A stretch of DNA of 11,121 bases from Pseudomonadota bacterium (GTDB lineage Bacteria > Bdellovibrionota_C > UBA2361 > OMIW01): assembly GCA_900299205.1 (NCBI GenBank), contig OMIW01000073.1:1-11121 (forward strand), in the 5' to 3' direction. Every line of letters begins with the position of its first letter. Positions within the stretch are counted from its first letter, which is position 1. This document shows, in pieces, positions 7,401-11,121 of the stretch. A program made the position numbers and the translations under genes. The notes under the pieces were generated by a model. The model was given only the letters and a program-made list of their open reading frames with translations, was not told the DNA's origin and did no database searches.

Positions 7401-7869
7401 GATTTATTGGATTGATGTCAACCCTGAAGAGAAGTTCAGACAGATGTTGACCATCTTTCGCAAGATGAAGCCATGCCGGAGAGATGGCGGATAATTTGGA
7501 GGCGTGAGTGCGGATACTTGAGAGTATTTGTTGATCGAGGATATTAGTAAAGCCAATTTTTTCATGAATTGATTTATCTTCCTGTTGAAGCGCGCCAATC
7601 TCTCTTGTTTGTTCTATTTCATTCAGTAACGAGTCTCGTGAATGGCGGATAGTTGTCGCGGAGAGGGGTTGGTAGATCGCTTGTTTATCAGGTTTTAGAT
7701 TTTGTTGATTGAGCTCTGTGATTCGATCTGCTACCAGAGGTGAACCGAGGAACGTGATCCAGGAGATAATCGTTACGGTTACGGCGACGATGGTAAGGAT
7801 AAAAAGTATAGCGATCGCCGCGGGGCGGCGTCTGCCGGAAGGATCGAAGAAGATGTGTGAAGAAGACAT
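4408..7869 (-). CDS. Membrane polysaccharide synthase: GH18-like, NodB/CE4 deacetylase and GT2 fusion
   Basis: The 1153-residue protein has an N-terminal membrane anchor (about 17-42) and a GH18-like extracytoplasmic domain (about 105-410, ending in the family-typical GGEDPGLW at 395-402). A NodB/CE4 polysaccharide deacetylase follows (about 475-685) with TFDDGP (482-487), NHTFSH (534-539), RPPY (573-576) and HDG (649-651). After further membrane segments (about 705-742) comes a processive GT2 domain with DDGS (798-801), DAD (849-851), ED (940-941) and QRFRW (977-981), then C-terminal membrane helices (about 1003-1110). Deacetylase and transferase motifs are intact. The GH18 catalytic segment reads GIFVDLP (215-221), with Pro where the acid Glu of D-x-E should be. 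By family knowledge it should polymerise a beta-linked N-acetylhexosamine polymer and deacetylate it outside the membrane, as PgaB plus PgaC do separately. The exact sugar is not readable. The ribosome binding site is weak (GGAAA). Confidence 0.93.
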   Translation of the reverse strand: MSSSHIFFDPSGRRRPAAIAILFILTIVAVTVTIISWITFLGSPLVADRITELNQQNLKPDKQAIYQPLSATTIRHSRDSLLNEIEQTREIGALQQEDKSIHEKIGFTNILDQQILSSIRTHASKLSAISPAWLHLAKDGQHLSELLFRVDINPINQELLAIAAEFNLNVYPRFSVDATSEDDSDRIRSFLLNKELHQRVSRDIVAFLNRERFPGIFVDLPTGDDDEKKALKDFITVLGDECHRSGRALGVVLHLDEQINLSGLSEIIDSLVLVNIYRHLSAGPASSLKTFADTVQSSLKDFPARKITVAFSSGAIRHKNHRRESAERLTFMTAMSEARTLPITFDPITTTSTYYFVDDGGAKGQSSIIDAPFSYNTKVIASEGAIRNFGVWEIGGEDPGLWELLGAQPSITEMEHVPPTSPILFSGQGDVLTVSLSGVEEGARRLGLDPESGLITRVTYQSIPSAPSVKRSGYLPKSIALTFDDGPAEPFTARVLDILRENNIKGTFFIVGERAIEQPELVRRIFTEGHDLGNHTFSHPDLALVGKNRVTLELNAAQRVLQGILGHSVRLLRPPYVSEGSPLSLREFRALAIAQDLGYTTLSISNNGRDWVAYDTDAQGTSIERTGMDIAKEILSKIELMNGNAVLLHDGPKERERSVEALSILIPTLKARGYRFVTAHELLGTSREALHPAIIPETLQVIHTLVPTVIAYGSLALEGLFLGIVVLGVIRLGIILTCAVLCRFKEMQKPLAHEDLDQARDIPVSIIIAAFNEEKVITKTITSLLLGTHRTYQIIIVDDGSTDQTSLQVYKNFGDNPRVLLLRQPNGGKSSALNYGIQHAQHDIFICLDADTQFDPDAVTHLAKHFVDPRVGAVAGNIKVGNRRSILTHWQSMEYITNLSIARRAYAYLNAILVVAGAAGGWRRAAIEQAGGYHSDSLAEDMDLTWRVRRLEWQVINEPAAIGYTEAPEDFRGLYKQRFRWSYGALQCLWKHRGAFFKHGFFGWVGVPSVLIFGCLFELLSPLADLKMLLTVISATTLMTTDHPIYRASLEYHDMVAPMITTAWLYLLFFGIEFLISVVAFYLDKEKMHPLWLLFFQRFVYRQLMYFVAWRALWRAISGWRQGWGVLQRTGSVTLPAGAIHAGPPAERQNDPQ

Positions 7870-8035
7870 GATATTTCCGCGGAAGAGAAGGATCGTCCCC
7901 TACTGGTTGACCGAGGGCTGAATTCGAAGTGAGGATAGTCGCGCTTTCATGACGATGTTTGTGCCCATTTTAGGTCTCACGTACCACCGATCTTTTTGAG
8001 GTAGCTTCCTCTTAGGGAGGGGCCGCGGCCAATGC

Positions 8036-8059
8036 TGCACCTGAATCGATTCAGGTGCA
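8036..8059. promoter_or_regulatory. Perfect 24-bp palindrome with NtrC-like half-sites
   Basis: The 24 bases are identical to their own reverse complement: TGCACCTGAATC followed by its mirror GATTCAGGTGCA. The outer hexamers TGCACC and GGTGCA are the half-sites of the classical NtrC operator, but here they are 12 bp apart instead of the usual 5. The site is about 290 bp upstream of the sigma-54 promoter of fliK and about 170 bp upstream of the divergent synthase gene. No T-tract follows on either strand, so a terminator is unlikely. A binding site for a dimeric regulator is the simplest reading. Confidence 0.55.
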
Positions 8060-8071
8060 AGAGAGGCCGAG

Positions 8072-8308
8072 GTGCTTAGTAAGCGTAATTATCTATTGCG
8101 AGAGGCTCGTATTTCAGCCCCCGGAATCTGCATTGAGTTGGCTGCTCAGGTGAACCGTTTCAGTCTCGCTATATTGGAGCTATCTGCAAAATGGGGAGAC
8201 ATTTTTGTGGACTTTGGCTCGCTACTCTCTGAAGCAGCAGTCCCCGAGGCCCTCCAAACAGGAAAAAAAAGCCTACCTCGAATTCAAATGGAGGGAGAGC
8301 GCTATTGA
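8072..8308 (+). CDS. Doubtful 78-aa ORF in the divergent region
   Basis: A GTG start is preceded by AGAGAGG (8060-8066) at 5 nt, directly after the 24-bp palindrome. The translation (MLSKRNYLLREARISAPG at the start) contains a middle part that could be an amphipathic helix, then a basic tail encoded partly by a run of eight A. I recognise no family. It sits where a small flagellar or regulatory protein might, but it could equally be chance in an untranslated region. Confidence 0.22.
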   Translation: MLSKRNYLLREARISAPGICIELAAQVNRFSLAILELSAKWGDIFVDFGSLLSEAAVPEALQTGKKSLPRIQMEGERY

Positions 8309-8348
8309 TAGGTTGTTGAATTTACTATCGTCGTGCCTGTCCTCCTCT

Positions 8349-8364
8349 TGGCAGGGAGTTTGCC
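8349..8364 (+). promoter_or_regulatory. Sigma-54 (-24/-12) promoter of fliK
   Basis: TGGCAG (8349-8354), five bases, then TTGCC (8360-8364) matches the RpoN consensus TGGCAC-N5-TTGCW closely. The invariant GG (8350-8351) and GC (8362-8363) are exactly 10 bp apart. Transcription would start near 8375, leaving a ~30-nt leader before ATG8405. Such promoters need an NtrC-type activator, as is usual for hook-stage flagellar genes in several proteobacterial groups. Confidence 0.75.
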
Positions 8365-8404
8365 GTAGCTATGGTACGTACCGTCTTTAAAGGAATTTTC
8401 TCCC

Positions 8405-10210
8405 ATGTCAATGGTGTTATCTCCCATGAGTTTGCCTCAGATGCCAGCCGGTGGGTGGGTTGAAAATGTGACAAATGCGGCAGATGGTGGCTCTGTCCTC
8501 TCAGACATATCCCGCGGGGAGTTTTCGAAAATCCTCGGGTCCCTCGAAGATGGCGTGATAACGGGACCCCCTCGATTCCCGAGAGAGGAAAATGTTGCGG
8601 AATACCTACTGAAGCACCCCGAACACCAAAGGGACTGTGCGGAGAGGCAAGAGTCGGTAACGGAATCTCAGGATGAACTCGATGAACGGGTTAAGGACGG
8701 GTCGTCAAACCGGTTTGACACTAAGAGAAAGCCGAGGCCTCCCACTTCATCGCGAGCGGAGGATTCGTGGGAAGTAACTGAGCTGGCTGGGATGCTCATC
8801 CTGAAACAACCGTTCACATCGGAGTCCCCTCGGGTGACGACTTCGGAGGATGCCGTCTCTGAACAGCAAACGGACGAGACGAGTGATGGCGAAGAGCATA
8901 CCGTCTCGACGATGAGTCCTGCTGCTGAGATGGTTTCATCGTCGGAGGAGACTATCGGTGAATTGCCCGGAGATGAGTGGTTGAGGGCTGAAGGCAAGGG
9001 AACAGGCCTATTCTCTGAGGGGCTGAGCATCGGAGAGAGAGATGGAGATGTTGAAGCCGTAGTTGCCTCAATCGTGCAGGGGAGTTCGACCACAGGATAC
9101 GAGGTCCCTGGCGGCATCGCCGACCAGGCGGGAGCTTTGGGGCTGCCATCTCGTGCCGTTAGTGAAGTGCCTATGGGTCAAAGCAAGTTGTATGACGCGG
9201 AACCCGTTTTGCGACTGATGGGCGTTACCGCAGGTCGTACAGCAGCTGCCGAGGAAAAGCAATCGAAAATGGTTGTTTCGCGGGATAGCGAAGAGTCGCC
9301 CCCGCCGACGACGGTTAGCGAGAAATCGGAAAGTGATGGTATCTCGAGCGACCCCTCAATCGCGTCGCCGAGCGAGGAAGCCGAGGGTGGCGAGGAAGAG
9401 CCTTCCCCCGATCTTCCGTTCTCAGCGGATGGAAAGCGGGCCGATGTTCCCACGCAAGCCGCAGAGGTCGGGGGACGGATTGAAGGTGAAAATAGGCAAG
9501 GGGTGTCGGGTGTCTCGGGCCCATCCGCATCAACGGCACGGACGCGGACAGCATCGCGTGTTTCGATGAACGGAGGGGCTTCCTCGATGATTGCTGGTGG
9601 GTTACAGCTCAAGGAAAAAGCAGATGGGGGAGCCGCTGTTTCGGAGGATATTCTGAGATTCACTTCTTTTGACTCGACGACATCAGGGGCATTCGGAGGG
9701 TGGGGGAGTTATCATCCGAGCGGTGAATTCCAGGGCTCTACGGAGCAGGTACCTCAAATCGACCGTAGCCGGATAACCCGCGCCGTTGAGAGGCTCGAGC
9801 AGGCGATTCCTTCAATGGTGGACCCGAAAGAAGCAACAACCCTCTCCCTGCGCCTTGATCCCCCCTCTCTCGGGTCAGTTTCGGTCGAGGTCACCATTCG
9901 AGACGGTGAGCTTCATGCTCGCCTCGCACCTGAATCACCCCATGTCGCGGTAATCATGAGGGAGCGAAGCCATGAGCTTCAAGCAGCGTTAAGAAAAATG
10001 GGCTTATCCCTCGATGAGGTACGTGTTTCAATTGAGACTAGTTCTCACTCGTTTCAATCAGATGGATTCACCGCATCGTCAGAGGGACACCGACAAGGCT
10101 TCTCGGGACACCGATCTTCTCAGGTATGGGATATCGATCCCACGCCTTCGCGAGAGCTTTTTGGAGAAGGAGTCAAGAGAGCAAGCTCTTATGCTCGGTG
10201 GATAGCCTAA
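8405..10210 (+). CDS. fliK: Flagellar hook-length control protein
   Basis: FliK is exported through the flagellar type III system, measures hook length and switches export from hook to filament substrates. The 601-residue protein has the usual two-part layout. About 450 residues are hydrophilic and rich in Ser, Glu, Gly and Pro with no clear fold. A conserved C-terminal domain (about 460-545) follows, with LSLRLDPPSLGSVSVEV and then ALRKMGLSLDEVRVSI, which match the Flg_hook domain pattern of Leu-rich, Pro-containing beta and helix segments. The N-terminal part is the variable ruler region and cannot be matched by eye. AAAGGA (8389-8394) lies 10 nt before the ATG. A sigma-54 promoter is directly upstream and flgD follows, the common fliK-flgD order. 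The start is well supported by the promoter position. Confidence 0.92.
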   Translation: MSMVLSPMSLPQMPAGGWVENVTNAADGGSVLSDISRGEFSKILGSLEDGVITGPPRFPREENVAEYLLKHPEHQRDCAERQESVTESQDELDERVKDGSSNRFDTKRKPRPPTSSRAEDSWEVTELAGMLILKQPFTSESPRVTTSEDAVSEQQTDETSDGEEHTVSTMSPAAEMVSSSEETIGELPGDEWLRAEGKGTGLFSEGLSIGERDGDVEAVVASIVQGSSTTGYEVPGGIADQAGALGLPSRAVSEVPMGQSKLYDAEPVLRLMGVTAGRTAAAEEKQSKMVVSRDSEESPPPTTVSEKSESDGISSDPSIASPSEEAEGGEEEPSPDLPFSADGKRADVPTQAAEVGGRIEGENRQGVSGVSGPSASTARTRTASRVSMNGGASSMIAGGLQLKEKADGGAAVSEDILRFTSFDSTTSGAFGGWGSYHPSGEFQGSTEQVPQIDRSRITRAVERLEQAIPSMVDPKEATTLSLRLDPPSLGSVSVEVTIRDGELHARLAPESPHVAVIMRERSHELQAALRKMGLSLDEVRVSIETSSHSFQSDGFTASSEGHRQGFSGHRSSQVWDIDPTPSRELFGEGVKRASSYARWIA

Positions 10211-10214
10211 AACT

Positions 10215-10337
10215 GTGTGGCAAGCACTGATAGAGGAATGGGTAGGATTATTTGAGAGAAATATCAACCAATCAAGAGAGATGGAGGACCGAACAGGAAA
10301 GACCACCTCAGAGGGAAACCATCGATACGAGAAATAG
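10215..10337 (+). CDS. Possible 40-aa ORF between fliK and flgD
   Basis: The 140-bp gap between fliK and flgD contains a GTG-started frame that reads WQALIEEWVGLFERN near its start and a charged, polar tail, ending at TAG 10335-10337. It begins 4 bp after fliK and ends 13 bp before flgD, which would be tight operon packing. The only ribosome binding site candidate is a weak GGTGGA about 12 nt upstream. No family is recognised, and chance is quite possible. Confidence 0.2.
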   Translation: MWQALIEEWVGLFERNINQSREMEDRTGKTTSEGNHRYEK

Positions 10338-10341
10338 GGGA
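10336..10341 (+). promoter_or_regulatory. Ribosome binding site that sets the flgD start
   Basis: AGGGGA lies 9 nt before ATG10351 and 6 nt before an in-frame GTG at 10348. A longer frame from TTG10252 adds 33 charged residues with no ribosome binding site and no likeness to FlgD, so it is not used. Confidence 0.65.
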
Positions 10342-10350
10342 ATCATCGTG

Positions 10351-11031
10351 ATGAACGAGTCAAAAAATATCAGAGCCCAAACCTCCATCGGAGCATTTAC
10401 TGATGCAAGTTCAGTGACGGGGACACAAAAGAGTGGCAACTCGAAACAGCTTGATAGGACTGATTTTCTGAATATTCTAGTTCAGCAGCTGAAGAATCAG
10501 GATCCGCTTGAACCGATGAAAAATGAGGAGTTCGCGGTTAATCTCGCGCAATTCAGCCAGCTCGAGCAGCTTATCAGTATAAATAATAATTTGTCGGGCA
10601 GTGTGGGAGGGGGAGGGGGCGACGTCTCATCGCTCGCCGGATATCTCGGCCAAGAGGTGTTGCTTGCCGATGATACCCTCACCTTTACAGGAGGAGGAAG
10701 CGACTCAATTCAGCTCGACCTGCCGCAGGCTACCTCAGGTCTGTTTCTCGAGTTAACAAGGGCCGGGCAGGCGGGACAGGTAGAGCGGATCGCCCTACCG
10801 GGACTCGGAGCGGGCTCACATAAGGTATCTCTCTCGGAATTGGGAGTGGCTGATGGCGACTATACCTTCGCAGTTAAGGGGGTGGGATTGGGTGGTGCTG
10901 AGTTTTCGGCCGATGCGCTGGTGGTTGGCACGGTATCGGGATTCGTACCTGGTCCCGATGCGAAGCTCGTCATTGGGGATCGCGAAGTTTCGCCCTCGCT
11001 GGTCAAACAGGTTCGGCTTCCCTCGGTCTAA
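10351..11031 (+). CDS. flgD: Flagellar hook assembly scaffolding (cap) protein
   Basis: FlgD caps the growing hook, guides FlgE assembly and is then discarded. The 226-residue length is normal for the family. The N-terminal signature is clear: DFLNILVQQLKNQDPLEPM at 38-56, then AQFSQLEQL at 66-74. A Gly-rich linker (82-90) follows, then a beta-rich C-terminal half with VSSLAGYLGQEVLL (92-105) and GDYTFAVKG (169-177), matching the FlgD Tudor and FnIII-like region, and VSGFVPG (195-201). No signal peptide is present, as expected for a type III-exported protein. It follows fliK by 140 bp with no terminator between, so both probably share the sigma-54 promoter at 8349. An alternative GTG start at 10348 would add one residue. 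Confidence 0.96.
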   Translation: MNESKNIRAQTSIGAFTDASSVTGTQKSGNSKQLDRTDFLNILVQQLKNQDPLEPMKNEEFAVNLAQFSQLEQLISINNNLSGSVGGGGGDVSSLAGYLGQEVLLADDTLTFTGGGSDSIQLDLPQATSGLFLELTRAGQAGQVERIALPGLGAGSHKVSLSELGVADGDYTFAVKGVGLGGAEFSADALVVGTVSGFVPGPDAKLVIGDREVSPSLVKQVRLPSV

Positions 11032-11059
11032 GAGGCTGCGAAATAAGGGGTTTCGGACG

Positions 11060-11121
11060 ATGGCACCGCTCATTCGGCCCATACATCGATTCGAAAGGAC
11101 GAGAAAAGATCCTCAAAATAT
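11060..11121 (+). CDS. Possible start of the next gene (partial)
   Basis: ATG11060 opens a frame that stays open to the window edge and reads MAPLIRPIHRFERTRKDPQN. TAAGGGG (11044-11050) lies 9 nt upstream, a fair ribosome binding site, and the gap after flgD is only 28 bp. The sequence does not look like the N-terminus of FlgE, the usual neighbour. The true next start may be just beyond the edge and this frame chance. Confidence 0.3.
   Translation, partial: MAPLIRPIHRFERTRKDPQN

Larger units (their letters stand above)
7870..8404. other. Divergent intergenic region between polysaccharide and flagellar genes
   Basis: These 535 bases separate the minus-strand synthase from plus-strand fliK. 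They hold GGCCGCGGCC (8021-8030), a perfect 24-bp palindrome (8036-8059), a doubtful 78-codon frame (8072-8308), a run of eight A (8263-8270) and a sigma-54 promoter (8349-8364). On the minus strand TAAAAT (7967-7972) could be a -10 box for the synthase, but no -35 box is visible at 16-18 bp. Confidence 0.6.

Noticed and set aside
8263-8270. Run of eight A as a programmed frameshift or IHF-bend site
   Set aside because: The frame it lies in is itself doubtful, and I could not find a full IHF core site next to it.
10252-10350. TTG-started N-terminal extension of FlgD
   Set aside because: It has no ribosome binding site, and the added residues do not resemble FlgD. ATG10351 has AGGGGA at good spacing.
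11060-11079. TGGCAC-N5-ATTC as a second sigma-54 promoter after flgD
   Set aside because: The -24 half is good, but the -12 half reads ATTC and lacks the invariant GC at the required 10-bp spacing.

Overview
The window looks like the chromosome of a flagellated Gram-negative bacterium with slightly GC-rich DNA. It carries flagellar hook genes (fliK, flgD), a sigma-54 (-24/-12) promoter in front of fliK, and a membrane exopolysaccharide synthase. A sigma-54-driven fliK-flgD cluster would suit a deltaproteobacterial or Bdellovibrio-like lineage, but that placement is inference from gene content only. I see no insertion sequence, prophage, CRISPR array, tRNA or rRNA.

Layout, left to right. Positions 3-86 are probably the last codons of an upstream gene. 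Positions 87-524 have no convincing gene, but hold a 10-bp inverted repeat and a possible 13-codon leader ORF. Two plus-strand genes follow. The first (525-1916) encodes an unfamiliar 463-residue protein with a faint nucleotidyltransferase-fold signature. The second (1993-3297) encodes a MoeA-family protein whose MoeA active-site motifs are largely lost. Two minus-strand genes come next: ilvE (3314-4240, branched-chain aminotransferase), which converges on the MoeA-like gene, and upstream of it a large three-part envelope protein (4408-7869). That protein has a degenerate GH18-like domain, a NodB/CE4 deacetylase and a GT2 synthase. The 167-bp gap between these two genes holds a likely terminator hairpin and a nested palindrome.

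The divergent region 7870-8404 separates the polysaccharide gene from the flagellar genes. It contains a perfect 24-bp palindrome whose outer half-sites match those of NtrC operators, and about 300 bp further on a good sigma-54 promoter. fliK (8405-10210, hook-length control) and flgD (10351-11031, hook cap) run to the right, and an open frame starting at 11060 runs off the end.

fliK and flgD act together in building the flagellar hook. The GH18-like/CE4/GT2 protein would make and partly deacetylate an extracellular polysaccharide, probably of N-acetylglucosamine type. The two genes at 525-3297 are the least explained. Both look like relatives of known enzyme folds that have lost key residues, so they are the best candidates for something undescribed. 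I do not see a complete novel system that I can name with confidence.
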